Below, in pieces: positions 50,301 through 58,888 of a DNA stretch of 64,000 nucleotides. This stretch comes from Bordetella sp. H567 (GTDB taxonomy: Bacteria; Pseudomonadota; Gammaproteobacteria; Burkholderiales; Burkholderiaceae_B). The translations under genes were made by a program, and so were the position numbers. The stretch covers positions 2,058,084 to 2,122,083 of the forward strand of contig NZ_CP012334.1 in the NCBI RefSeq assembly GCF_001704295.1. The letters run 5' to 3'. The notes under the pieces were generated by a model. That model searched no databases. It was given only the letters and a program-made list of their open reading frames with translations, and was not told where the DNA came from. Positions within the stretch are counted from its first letter, which is position 1, and the number at the start of each line of letters is the position of its first letter.

Positions 50301-53300
50301 TTAATGAAAATTCCGGCTGCTGACCGATAAATCGCCCAATAGCGGGGTCAGGTCGACCAGGCGGTGCGCGATCAGATGGCGCACCTTGTTCACGTTCTGC
50401 CAGACGCCGTACACCCCCAGCAGCGTGGAGGCCAACAGCGCCTGGCGCTGGCGTTCGATCAACTCGGGCCGCACCACCACGTTGACCGCGCCGGTTTCAT
50501 CCTCGATGGAAACGAAGATCGTGCCGTTGGCGGTGCCGGGCCGCTGCCGCACCGTCACCAGGCCGCAGGCGCGCGCCAGGCGCTTGTCGGGATAGCCGTT
50601 CAGGGTCTCGGCGGTTTCGAAGCGACGCGCCCGCAGCTTGTCACGCAGCAGGGCCAGCGGATGGCGATGCAGCGTGAAGCGCAGCGAGCGGTAATCGTCG
50701 GCGATGGTCTGCCCTTCGGTGGGCGCGGGCAGTTCGGGCGCCTGGGTTTCCAGGATGGCGGCATCGCGCAGCAGCCCTTTGGCCGGCGGTCCCGCCGCCG
50801 CTTCCCAACGGGCCTGGCGACGATGGCCGGCCAGGTTGAGCAGGGCGTCGCCGGCCGCCAGTGCATCCAGGTCGTGGCGGCCAAGGTCGGCGCGCCGCGC
50901 CAGGTCCCCGGTATCCGCAAAAGGCCGCTGCGCCCGCGCGGCGGCGATGCGTCGGCCGGCCGCTTCGGACATGCCCTTGACCAGGCTCAGGCCCAGGCGT
51001 ACCGCGGGCCGATCGTCATGCGCGGCGCCGGCGGCGTGGCCGAAGTCCAGTTGGCTGTCCCAATCGCTGGCACGGACATCCACCGGCAGCACCCGCACGC
51101 CGTGGCGGCGCGCGTCCTGGATCAACTGCGCCGGCGCGTAAAACCCCATGGGTTGCGAATTCAGCAGCGCCGCCAGGAAGGCTTCCGGTTCGTGGCGTTT
51201 GATCCACGAGCTGGCATAGGCCAGCAGGGCGAAGCTGGCGGCATGGCTTTCCGGAAAACCGTATTCGCCGAAGCCCTCGACCTGCCGGAAGATGGCTTCG
51301 GCGAATTCCTTCGTATAGCCATGCGCCAGCATGCCGCCGACCAGCTTGGCGTGGAATTTGTCCACGCCGCCCTTGCGCCGCCAGGCCGCCATCGAGCGGC
51401 GCAGTTCATCGGCTTCCCCGCCCGTGAAACCGGCCGCCACCATGGCGATCTGCATGACCTGCTCCTGGAAAATAGGCACGCCCAGGGTGCGTTCCAGCAC
51501 CGTGCGCACCTTATCGCTGGGATAGGTGACAGGCTCCAGTTTCTGGCGCCGCCGCAGGTAGGGATGCACCATGCCGCCCTGGATGGGACCCGGCCGCACG
51601 ATGGCCACCTCCACCACCAGATCGTAGAACTCGCGCGGCCGCAGGCGCGGCAGCATGGTCATCTGGGCGCGCGATTCGATCTGGAACACCCCTATCGTGT
51701 CGGCCTCGCAAATCATGTCGTAGGTGGGCTCGTCCTTCTGCGGAATATCCTGCATGGCGAAGGGCTGGCCGCGCCGCAGCGACACCAGGTCCAGCGCGCG
51801 GCGGATCACCGACAGCATGCCCAGGGCCAGCACGTCCACCTTGAGCAGGCGCATTGCGTCCAGATCGTCCTTGTCCCACTGCACCACGCTGCGGCCTTCC
51901 ATCGCGGCGTTCTCGATAGGCACCAGCCGCGACAATTTCCCGCGCGACATGACAAACCCCCCCGGATGCTGGGACAAATGCCGGGGAAAGCCCATCAACA
52001 GCGTGGCCAGCGCCGCCCACTGCCTGGCCACGACGGATTCCGGATCCAGTCCGCAGCCCTGGAAACCGCGCAGCAAGCCTTCGCGGTCGTCCCACCATTG
52101 ATGCGCCTTGGCGACCGCATCCACGATGGCCGGATCCACGCCCAATGCCTTGCCGGTGTCTCGCAGCACGCTGCGTGGCCGGTAGGTGATCACCACGGCC
52201 GTCAGCGCGGCGCGCGCGCGGCCGTATTTTTCGTAGATGTACTGGATGACTTCCTCGCGCCGCTGGTGCTCGAAGTCGACGTCGATATCGGGTGGCTCGT
52301 TGCGCTCCTTGCTGATGAAGCGTTCGAACAGCGAGTTGCCGCGCGCGGGATCGACTTCCGTGATGCCCAGGCAGTAGCACACCGCGGAGTTGGCGGCCGA
52401 GCCCCGTCCCTGGCACAGGATGTCTTTGGAACGCGCGAACTTGACGATGTCGTAGACCGTCAGGAAATAGGCTTCGTAGTGCAGGTCCTGGATCAGCGCC
52501 AATTCTTTTTCGATCTGTTCGACGACAAGGTCCGGCGTGTGTGCGCCGAAGCGGCGGCGTGCGCCCGCATAGGTTTCGGCGCGCAGGTATGAGGCCGGCG
52601 TGGCGCCGGGCGGCACGATTTCGTCAGGATATTCGTAGCGCAGTTCGTCCAGGTTGAAGGTGCAGCGGCGCGCGATTTCCAGCGTCTGGCGCAGCGCATC
52701 GGCGGAATAGAGCTGTGCCAGCTGCAGGCGCGAGCGCAGATGGCGTTCGGCGTTGGCGGCCAGCGCATAGCCGCATTCGCTGACCGGCTTGCCCAGGCGG
52801 ATGGCCGTCAGCGTGTCGTGCAGGGGCTTGCGCGAGCGCACATGCATTTCGGCCAGGCCCAGCGCGGCGATCGGCAATGCGCAGGCCTGTGCGATGTCTT
52901 CCACGATGCCGCGATGCAGGTCGTCGCGGGATTGATGCCTGAGCGCCAGGCCTATCCATGCGCGACCGGGAAACACCCGCGCCAGCCAGCGTGCCTGGGC
53001 CGCCAGCCGATCGGCGGCGATGCCATGCGCGGGCGCCAGAATGGCCAGGCATTCCGGCAGGCCGGCCAGATGCGCGTAATTCGCCGGCGGCTGTTCCAGT
53101 TGGGATGCGGATAGGGTGTAGGAACCTTTTTTTGCCGAGCCGGTGCGCGCCAGCGTAATCAGTTCGCACAGATTGCCGTAGCCCTCGCGTGTTTGCGCCA
53201 GCAGGATCAGCCTTATCGGTTCAGGCTGTTCGGCCAGTTCGAAATAGCTGCCGATGATCAAGGGCAGCTTGTGCGCCTTGGCTTCGGTATGCGCGCGCAC

Positions 53301-53453
53301 CACCCCCGCCACCGAGCATTCGTCGGTGATGGCCAGGGCGGCATAGCCCAGTTCGGCGGCGCGGCTGACCATTTCTTCCGCGTGCGATGCACCGCGCAGG
53401 AAGGTGAAGTTGGTCATGCAACCCAGTTCGGCGTAGGCGGGAAGCGCATGCAT
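50301..53453 (-). CDS. dnaE2: Error-prone DNA polymerase III alpha-like DnaE2 (ImuC)
   Basis: A class C-family polymerase (1050 residues) for SOS mutagenesis, working with ImuA and ImuB. It has an N-terminal PHP domain (AYAELGCMTNFTFLRGASHAEEMV..., ITDECSVAGVVRAHTEA). Catalytic aspartates are in PPDIDVDFEHQRR and in the palm (LLKVDVLALGM). Fingers and little-finger regions follow, then a C-terminal OB fold (VRQRPGTANGTIFVSIEDETGAVNVVV). It ends SSRNFH, similar to DnaE2 family termini. It lacks the C-terminal tau-binding tail of DnaE1. It begins 6 bases after the imuB stop. Confidence 0.95.
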   Translation of the reverse strand: MHALPAYAELGCMTNFTFLRGASHAEEMVSRAAELGYAALAITDECSVAGVVRAHTEAKAHKLPLIIGSYFELAEQPEPIRLILLAQTREGYGNLCELITLARTGSAKKGSYTLSASQLEQPPANYAHLAGLPECLAILAPAHGIAADRLAAQARWLARVFPGRAWIGLALRHQSRDDLHRGIVEDIAQACALPIAALGLAEMHVRSRKPLHDTLTAIRLGKPVSECGYALAANAERHLRSRLQLAQLYSADALRQTLEIARRCTFNLDELRYEYPDEIVPPGATPASYLRAETYAGARRRFGAHTPDLVVEQIEKELALIQDLHYEAYFLTVYDIVKFARSKDILCQGRGSAANSAVCYCLGITEVDPARGNSLFERFISKERNEPPDIDVDFEHQRREEVIQYIYEKYGRARAALTAVVITYRPRSVLRDTGKALGVDPAIVDAVAKAHQWWDDREGLLRGFQGCGLDPESVVARQWAALATLLMGFPRHLSQHPGGFVMSRGKLSRLVPIENAAMEGRSVVQWDKDDLDAMRLLKVDVLALGMLSVIRRALDLVSLRRGQPFAMQDIPQKDEPTYDMICEADTIGVFQIESRAQMTMLPRLRPREFYDLVVEVAIVRPGPIQGGMVHPYLRRRQKLEPVTYPSDKVRTVLERTLGVPIFQEQVMQIAMVAAGFTGGEADELRRSMAAWRRKGGVDKFHAKLVGGMLAHGYTKEFAEAIFRQVEGFGEYGFPESHAASFALLAYASSWIKRHEPEAFLAALLNSQPMGFYAPAQLIQDARRHGVRVLPVDVRASDWDSQLDFGHAAGAAHDDRPAVRLGLSLVKGMSEAAGRRIAAARAQRPFADTGDLARRADLGRHDLDALAAGDALLNLAGHRRQARWEAAAGPPAKGLLRDAAILETQAPELPAPTEGQTIADDYRSLRFTLHRHPLALLRDKLRARRFETAETLNGYPDKRLARACGLVTVRQRPGTANGTIFVSIEDETGAVNVVVRPELIERQRQALLASTLLGVYGVWQNVNKVRHLIAHRLVDLTPLLGDLSVSSRNFH

Positions 53454-53459
53454 GGCGGT

Positions 53460-54920
53460 TCAGGCGTACAGCCCGTGCAGATACCAGCGCGCATCGGTCA
53501 TGCCGCGTTCCCGGTAGACCCAATAGCGGGCGGCGTGCGCGTCTTCCGCCACGAAATAATCGCGCACGGCGGCGGCTTCGTCCCACCAGCCGCTTTCGAT
53601 GCGTTCGGGACCGCGCAGGAGAGTCAGCGGCGTGCCGTGCACGGGACGGTTGCGCCGCACTTGCAGCGGCTGCGGCGGATCGAGCAGCCAGAAGGGGCGG
53701 TCCAGCATCGGCGCGGCCGTGTCCGCGGCGCTGGCGTCATGCACGGGTGTCCAGCGGTTGGCGACCTCGGGCCGATGATCCGCGGCGGGGCAGGGCCGCA
53801 GCACGCGATCGGCGCCCAGGCGCGCCGTCAACATGTCCAGCAGGCGCGCGCGTTCGCTCGCCACCTGGGCCGGTTCGGGGAACAGCGTGGTATTGGCCGC
53901 GGGCTGCGGCACGGTTCGCGCGGCGTCCAGCACGACGGCGATCACCGGCGCCTGCAGCGTCATGCGGCCCAGGCGTTCACGCAGCAGTCCCAGCAGATGG
54001 CCCGGCTGCCAGGCCGGTTCGGCCAGCGTCAATTCCAGCAGGCTGGGCGGCCGTGCATGGCGGCCGCGTTCGTGTTCCAGCGCCAGCGTCAATCCGGGCA
54101 CGGCGCGCTGGCGCGCCGTGAGCCAGCCGCTCATCTGTTCCACAAGGATGCGCGCCACCGCCAGCACGGCATCGGTATGCTCGATACGCTCGATCAATTC
54201 GTAGCGGCGCTTGAACGCAGCCGGCGGAGATATCCAGGCATGGGCTTGCGGTGCGTCGCCGTAAGCGGCATCCAGGGCTTTCAACAGCGCCGTTCCGCAG
54301 CGGCGCTGCAAGCCGGCGCGGGGCAGGCGGCGCAGGAAGCCGAAATGGCGGCACCCGATGCCATGCAGCCATTCCAGATGGGGCAGGGCTTGCGGCAGCA
54401 GGCCGCAGGGCAGGGCGTCCAGGCGCCGCGCCAACCGTTCCATGGCCAGTGCATGGCGCGGGCCGCGATCGCCGCGGCGTGCCAGCAGCCAGGCGCCGCC
54501 GGCCGTGGGCGCCATGCCCAGGCGAGCCTGCAGGCCCAGGGTGCGCAAGGTCCCGGCGACGCGGCGCGCCAGGGCGCGCGGTCCGCCGAACACGCGCAGG
54601 CTGGCGCCCACGTTCAGCAGCAGGCTGTCCTGATCGCCCAGCGCGACGTCGGGCGTATATTGCAGCAGCGCCAGCGCGGCGCCTTCCAGCGCGGCGCTTT
54701 CGGCCGCGGGGGCGCGATCCAGCAGGATGGCGTGCGGCGCCAGTGTGTTGGCGCCCGCCCGGCGCATGCCCAGGCGGATGCCGTGGGCAGCCGCGGCCGG
54801 CGTCAGCGCCATGACGCATTCGTGCTCGATCACCGCGCATGCCGTGGCGTCAAGCGGCCACGGCGGATGCAGGGCGTCCAGCGCCAGCCTCGGCAGGTGT
54901 ATCGCGATCCAGAGTTGCAT
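53460..54920 (-). CDS. imuB: ImuB, Y-family-like mutagenesis protein
   Basis: A catalytically inactive Y-family polymerase relative of 486 residues that scaffolds ImuA and DnaE2 on the beta clamp. The N-terminus (MQLWIAIHLPRLALDAL) follows the Y-family fold but lacks the conserved catalytic Asp set. A clamp-binding-like NTTLFPEP lies in the middle. ImuB-specific regions include RYELIERIEHTDAVL and the C-terminal ERGMTDARWYLHGLYA. Its start lies 71 bases inside the end of imuA, so imuA-imuB are co-transcribed and probably co-translated. Confidence 0.93.
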   Translation of the reverse strand: MQLWIAIHLPRLALDALHPPWPLDATACAVIEHECVMALTPAAAAHGIRLGMRRAGANTLAPHAILLDRAPAAESAALEGAALALLQYTPDVALGDQDSLLLNVGASLRVFGGPRALARRVAGTLRTLGLQARLGMAPTAGGAWLLARRGDRGPRHALAMERLARRLDALPCGLLPQALPHLEWLHGIGCRHFGFLRRLPRAGLQRRCGTALLKALDAAYGDAPQAHAWISPPAAFKRRYELIERIEHTDAVLAVARILVEQMSGWLTARQRAVPGLTLALEHERGRHARPPSLLELTLAEPAWQPGHLLGLLRERLGRMTLQAPVIAVVLDAARTVPQPAANTTLFPEPAQVASERARLLDMLTARLGADRVLRPCPAADHRPEVANRWTPVHDASAADTAAPMLDRPFWLLDPPQPLQVRRNRPVHGTPLTLLRGPERIESGWWDEAAAVRDYFVAEDAHAARYWVYRERGMTDARWYLHGLYA

Positions 54921-55671
54921 GGGTATTCAAAACAAGGTCGTGCGCGAGAGGCTGCGTATCGATCGGCGCGGAGGGGGCGGCTTCTTGCGATGCGGCGTGC
55001 GATGTTTCCGGCGCTTCGGCAGGCAGCGTTTCCTGCGACAGGGAGCGGGATCGTTCCAGCGCGATGAACAGGGGATGGCTGCATACCGGCCCGCGGCGCT
55101 TGACGATATCCACTCGCAAGGCATCTCCCGCGGGTGCCAGCGACAGCCGCAAGGGCGCCGGCGAGGCCTGCGCCAGCGCGCGCGCCGGCCGCAGGCAGAA
55201 GAACAAGGTGGCGCCCGCCTGCGCCGCCAGGTGCAGCCGCCGCAGGGCTTCCGGCCTGGCCTGCGGCAGCCAGCAAAGCAGGGCGGCACAGCCACCGTTT
55301 TTCAACACCTGTTCCGCCGCCCACAGGGCATCCGCCGGCCGGGCGGGATTTACCCACAGCAGCCGCGCGGGATCCAGCCCCCAGCTGGTCCATGCCGCGA
55401 TATGCGGCACGCAGGGGGGCTGCACCAGTACGATGCTGCCTTCCGGGGCCAGTGCCCGCAGCGCCGGTTGCAGCAACCGCATTTCCCCGATGCCGGGCCG
55501 CGGCAGCAGCAGTTCATTCAAGGCCCCCGGCGGCCAGCCGCCCCCGGGTAATTCCTGCCCCAGCACCGGATAACCCGTCGGCACCGCGGCGCGCGCCGCC
55601 CGCGCAAGCTGCGTCCCCCGCCACAGGGCGGGATGGATGTGTTCAGGAGGCGGCGAGGAAAGCCTGGACAT
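54850..55671 (-). CDS. imuA: ImuA, SOS mutagenesis accessory protein
   Basis: A 273-residue RecA/SulA-like ATPase-fold protein. Opening HIHPALWRGTQLARAARAAVPTGYPVLGQELPGGGWPPGALNELLLP is an ImuA signature; VLVQPPCVPHIAAWTSWGLDPARLLWV and the later RLSLAPAG/RRGPVC segments follow. The classical Walker A loop is degenerate. The last ~60 residues are Ala/Ser/Thr-rich and overlap the imuB start. It is preceded by a perfect LexA box 57 bases upstream, making the whole cassette SOS-inducible. Confidence 0.93.
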   Translation of the reverse strand: MSRLSSPPPEHIHPALWRGTQLARAARAAVPTGYPVLGQELPGGGWPPGALNELLLPRPGIGEMRLLQPALRALAPEGSIVLVQPPCVPHIAAWTSWGLDPARLLWVNPARPADALWAAEQVLKNGGCAALLCWLPQARPEALRRLHLAAQAGATLFFCLRPARALAQASPAPLRLSLAPAGDALRVDIVKRRGPVCSHPLFIALERSRSLSQETLPAEAPETSHAASQEAAPSAPIDTQPLAHDLVLNTHATLDRDTPAEAGAGRPASAVAA

Positions 55672-55691
55672 GACGACGGAGCAAGGCGGAA

Positions 55692-55718
55692 ACGCCCGGC
55701 GGGTTCAGCGCCGGGCGT
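55692..55718 (-). repeat. Hairpin in the imuA leader
   Basis: ACGCCCGGCG / CGCCGGGCGT forms a perfect 10-bp stem with a 7-base loop (GGTTCAG), between the SOS box and the imuA ATG. In the minus orientation it would lie near the 5' end of the mRNA. It might protect the transcript or tune translation. On the plus strand it is followed by GGATTTT, so it could instead act as a terminator for rightward transcription. Confidence 0.45.
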
Positions 55719-55727
55719 GGATTTTCA

Positions 55728-55743
55728 CTGTACAAATATACAG
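55728..55743 (-). promoter_or_regulatory. LexA (SOS) box of the imuA-imuB-dnaE2 operon
   Basis: CTGTACAAATATACAG matches CTG-TN8A-CAG exactly (CTGT-N8-ACAG) with an AT-rich centre. It lies 57 bases upstream of the imuA start codon, the expected position to block transcription of the cassette until DNA damage. Confidence 0.88.
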
Positions 55744-55889
55744 TAAAAACGTGGGGAGCCACCGCCACATTTCTGCGCGCCGCTACGGCAGAGGAGGGCG
55801 AAGCAAGCCCCGCTCCGGCCGGTCGAGGGGGCCAGGCGGAGCCGCTATCGACCCCGCCAACCCGCCTGGGATGCGACCTTGCGCCCCCG

Positions 55890-56762
55890 TCAAACCCCGT
55901 TGGCGATGCCGTTCGCCGCCATGGCCACCGCCCATCCCATCAGCGCGACGCCCAGGGGGGCGCTGATGCGGCGGCCCCAGGGCAGGTTTTTTTCGATCGC
56001 CATCGCGGTGGCCAATACCAGCATCCAGCCCAGGCTGCCCATGCCGACGGCGAACATCACCAGCATCAGCGCCCAGCAGCAGCCCACGCAGTACAGGCCA
56101 TGATGCGCGCCCAGCACGAAGGCGTGCCGCGCCGGCGATCCGCCGCGCCAGTGCCGCATGATGAAACCCAGCGGCGCGCGGCATTTATCCAGGCATCGGT
56201 ATTTGAGCGGGCTGAATTGGAATGCGCCCGCCAGGGCGACGCAGGCGACGCCGATCAGCCAGCCATTCCAGGCAAGCGCAGGGGTGCTGGCCAGGAGCGA
56301 CAGCAAACCCGCGTGCAGACCCTGCGACAGCGCGCCGAATGCGGCCCACGCGGCCATGTAGCCCACGCCCAGCAATATCAGCAGGCGGCCGTGGTCCCGC
56401 CGTCCGGCCGTCAGCCTGTCGAAGAGGGCAAGCAGGGGCAGGATGGTCGGCAGCATCATCGCCGCGATCATGAGCACCCAGGCGGCGGCGTAGAGGACGA
56501 TCGGGACCAGCACCTCGCCGCCGGGAATGGTGCGACACAGGAAGGCCGCGGATCCCGTTGTCGTCCAGTCATCGTGTTCCAGGTAGCGCCCATACGGACT
56601 GCGCGCCCAGGCCCACAGGGTTGCCCACGATAATGCGGCCAGCGCCAGCAGGACCGGCAGGAAGACACGGCGGTGGGGCCGGCTGCCGGGCGGCGCCGGG
56701 TACGGTAGCCAGCGCCCGCGGCCGGGCTTATCCGTCGAACACAAAGATGCTTTGCAGGGCAT
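55890..56762 (-). CDS. DUF2182-type integral membrane protein
   Basis: A 290-residue inner-membrane protein with about seven hydrophobic helices. Key segments: YAAAWVLMIAAMMLPTILPLLALFDR (helix with Met pairs), CVALAGAFQFSPLKYRCLDKCRAP (CLDKC), and LGAHHGLYCVGCCWALMLVMFAVGMG (GxHHGLYCVGCCW). These clustered His, Cys and Met are typical of predicted metal-binding integral membrane proteins of this family. The gene start lies 35 bases inside the DUF1326 gene end, so they are translationally coupled. Function is unknown. Confidence 0.85.
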   Translation of the reverse strand: MPCKASLCSTDKPGRGRWLPYPAPPGSRPHRRVFLPVLLALAALSWATLWAWARSPYGRYLEHDDWTTTGSAAFLCRTIPGGEVLVPIVLYAAAWVLMIAAMMLPTILPLLALFDRLTAGRRDHGRLLILLGVGYMAAWAAFGALSQGLHAGLLSLLASTPALAWNGWLIGVACVALAGAFQFSPLKYRCLDKCRAPLGFIMRHWRGGSPARHAFVLGAHHGLYCVGCCWALMLVMFAVGMGSLGWMLVLATAMAIEKNLPWGRRISAPLGVALMGWAVAMAANGIANGV

Positions 56763-57330
56763 TATGGTTCTTGATGTCGACGTCGATGCCCAGCGCCTTG
56801 TTCCTGGACCGGTACGTGGGCGCCTTGCCGACGAAGACCGGCGCGCCGGGCACCGTCGAGAATATCGTGTCCGTCAGCGTCGTCTGGCCGCCGGTGGCGC
56901 CCAGGTAGGGCTCCAATGCGGCGTAGTAGTCCGCGCCGATCTCCAGTTCGCCTTTGCCTTCGTTCACCGTGAAGCGGATGGGCGCGCGCTCCACCGAGAC
57001 GACCTCGCCGATCAATTGCACCAGGTCCGCGACAGGGCCGCCGAGCTGGCCCGTATAGACATCCAGCAGGGCCGCTTCCTGTTCGGGCGAAGCACGCTCA
57101 TCCACATAGATGGCGGCTGTCCAGTTCCCCCGCAGGATGTTGCCCGGCACATGGGCCACGGCCGCGATGGTGTTGCCGCCGACGTCCACGCCGTTGACGG
57201 TGCCATGGTCTATGCGCCACGCGACGATGGTGTCGCAGGTGCCGTTGTCGGGATCCTCGCCTATCCAGCAGGGGCAGAGGACCTTGCAGTTGCAGACCTC
57301 CAGCAGACGGCCTTCCAGGTGATAGCTCAT
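56728..57330 (-). CDS. DUF1326-type cytoplasmic protein with CxCxxxCxC motif
   Basis: A 200-residue protein starting MSYHLEGRLLEVCNCKVLCPCWIGED; the CNCKVLCPCW cluster suggests metal or iron-sulfur binding. The body is strand-rich (IVAWRIDHGTVNGVDVGGNTIAAVAHVPG and SVERAPIRFTVNEGKGELEIG). The start at 57330 was picked because GGGAGGG lies 7 bases away and the Cys-rich motif follows near the N-terminus as in the family. It is encoded just before a DUF2182 protein; the two commonly travel as a pair. Confidence 0.88.
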   Translation of the reverse strand: MSYHLEGRLLEVCNCKVLCPCWIGEDPDNGTCDTIVAWRIDHGTVNGVDVGGNTIAAVAHVPGNILRGNWTAAIYVDERASPEQEAALLDVYTGQLGGPVADLVQLIGEVVSVERAPIRFTVNEGKGELEIGADYYAALEPYLGATGGQTTLTDTIFSTVPGAPVFVGKAPTYRSRNKALGIDVDIKNHNALQSIFVFDG

Positions 57331-57655
57331 TGGACTACCCTCCCGTCGCATTGCGACGCCTCCCACGGCATGGGAGTGCGGCTTCATTCTCGTTTCCGCG
57401 GTGAATCAGCGTCAAGCCCATCGCGGGGCGCAAGCCGGGGGTCGATCTTCTGGCGCTATCGCTACGGGTTACACCAGCCTTTTTAATGCGCCGAGGTTTG
57501 GCCTGATCGGCCATTCGCGGGTGACGGCGATCAGGATGCCGTCATGGAACGGCGAACGGGGCGCCTCCGGACGACTGTGAGGAAAAAAACCATCGCCCGG
57601 ATTGAACTTCCCTTGTCCCATCCCCATCTCATGGGTATTAACGGGAGGGTTCGTC
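57331..57655. other. Divergent intergenic region, no gene seen
   Basis: 325 bases between the DUF1326 and TPR-protein starts. It should carry both promoters, but I see no confident -35/-10 pair, riboswitch or operator. Confidence 0.5.
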
Positions 57656-58642
57656 ATGTCCTCGATAAATTCAAAATCATTCGCCGGTTCGATGCTGTTG
57701 GCCGCCTGCCTGCTGATCGGCGGCAACGCCATGGCGGCGGACGCGACGCCGGATCAGGTTTACCAGGCTGCGCAGGCGGGCCACTATCGCGAGGCACAGG
57801 CGATGATGGACCAGATCCTGCGCGATCACCCGAACAGCGCCAAGGCGCACTTCGTGGAAGCCGAATTACTGGGCAAGCAGGGCAAGCTTCAACAGGCGCA
57901 GCAGGAGTTGAATACCGCCTTGCGCCTGGACCCCAGCCAGAATTTCGCCCGTCCCGGCGCGGTGGATGAGCTTCGTACGCTGATCGCCTCGGGCAATTCG
58001 GGCAGCGCATCGCAGGCGCAGGGCACGTTCGGCGGTATCCCGTGGGGCCTGGTGCTGGGCATCGCCGGCTTGCTGATCGTCGTGTCGCTGGTCATGCGCG
58101 CGCGTCGGCGCGCCGCTTATTCGCAAGGGCCTGGCGGCCCCTACGGCTATGGCGCTACCCGCACGGGACCGCCCTACGGGGTTCCACCGGCTGGCCCGCA
58201 GGGCGGATATGGCTATCCCGGCGGCGCGGCTCCCGGCCAGGGAACGGGCGGCATGGGTTCCGGCATCATGGGCGGCCTGGCCACGGGCGCGGCCGTCGGC
58301 GCCGGCGTGGTCGCGGGCGAGGCCCTCATGAACCGCGTGCTGCATGGCGGATCGGCGGCGTCGGGCAATACCGGCAATGTCGTCGATCCCGCGGCATCGC
58401 AGGATGCCGGCGCGGCGAACGCGCAGGAGGCCGGCTACGACATGGGCGGCAAGGACTTCGGCGTGCGCGATGCCAACTCGTGGGACGGTGACGACGACAC
58501 CCGCAAGGTCAGCAGCAATGACGGCGACGGGAGTTCCTGGAATGTCGGCAACCCGTGGGATGACAATGGATCCTCCGGCGATGGCGGGGGTTCCTGGGAC
58601 GACGGCGGTGGCGGTGGTGGCGGCTCCGACGACTGGACCTGA
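57656..58642 (+). CDS. Secreted or membrane-anchored TPR protein with Gly/Asp-rich tail
   Basis: The ATG at 57656 has GGGAGGG 6 bases upstream. Signal peptide MSSINSKSFAGSMLLAACLLIGGNAMA is followed by at least two TPR units (TPDQVYQAAQAGHYREAQAMMDQILRDHPNSAKAHFVEAELLGKQGKLQQAQQELNTALRLDP). A transmembrane helix follows (~128-148, WGLVLGIAGLLIVVSLVMR), then a Gly/Pro/Tyr-rich linker. The extreme C-terminus is Gly/Ser/Asp/Trp-rich (SSWNVGNPWDDNGSSGDGGG...SDDWT). It resembles small envelope TPR proteins; the acidic tail may bind metal or partner proteins. Function is not known. Confidence 0.85.
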   Translation: MSSINSKSFAGSMLLAACLLIGGNAMAADATPDQVYQAAQAGHYREAQAMMDQILRDHPNSAKAHFVEAELLGKQGKLQQAQQELNTALRLDPSQNFARPGAVDELRTLIASGNSGSASQAQGTFGGIPWGLVLGIAGLLIVVSLVMRARRRAAYSQGPGGPYGYGATRTGPPYGVPPAGPQGGYGYPGGAAPGQGTGGMGSGIMGGLATGAAVGAGVVAGEALMNRVLHGGSAASGNTGNVVDPAASQDAGAANAQEAGYDMGGKDFGVRDANSWDGDDDTRKVSSNDGDGSSWNVGNPWDDNGSSGDGGGSWDDGGGGGGGSDDWT

Positions 58643-58716
58643 AGAGCGCCGCATATCGCGATGAGACGGCGCTGCATGAGAGGCGTCCGCATGCGGTCTC
58701 AGACGAACCAATGATG

Positions 58717-58743
58717 AAGAAGCCGGCGCAACGCCGGCTTCTT
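58717..58743 (+). terminator. Rho-independent-type terminator after the TPR gene
   Basis: AAGAAGCCGGCG / CGCCGGCTTCTT is a perfect 12-bp stem with a CAA loop and a short pyrimidine tail (TCC). It lies 75 bases after the TPR stop. Confidence 0.75.
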
Positions 58744-58756
58744 TCCATGTACGTAG

Positions 58757-58772
58757 GTATACTGCGGTATAC
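58757..58772. promoter_or_regulatory. Paired GTATAC palindromes upstream of the Bug/PrpD cluster
   Basis: GTATAC-TGCG-GTATAC: two copies of a self-complementary hexamer with centres 10 bases apart, one helical turn, in an AT-rich patch 115-130 bases before the tctC-like start. GTATAC cores are common in GntR/FCD-regulator operators. No GntR gene is in the window. Confidence 0.55.
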
Positions 58773-58888
58773 AAAATAGAACAGCGATGTTCCCCGGGGA
58801 AAACGTTCACAAGGCATCGACGCTTCCTCGTCGCCTCCGCCAGAACGCGGTCCCTGGCGCATCGCGATAACACTCGGAGACAAACCCT

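Noticed and set aside
58757-58772. GTATAC-N4-GTATAC considered as a second LexA box.
   Set aside because: It lacks the CTG/CAG ends required for LexA; it fits a GntR-type operator better.
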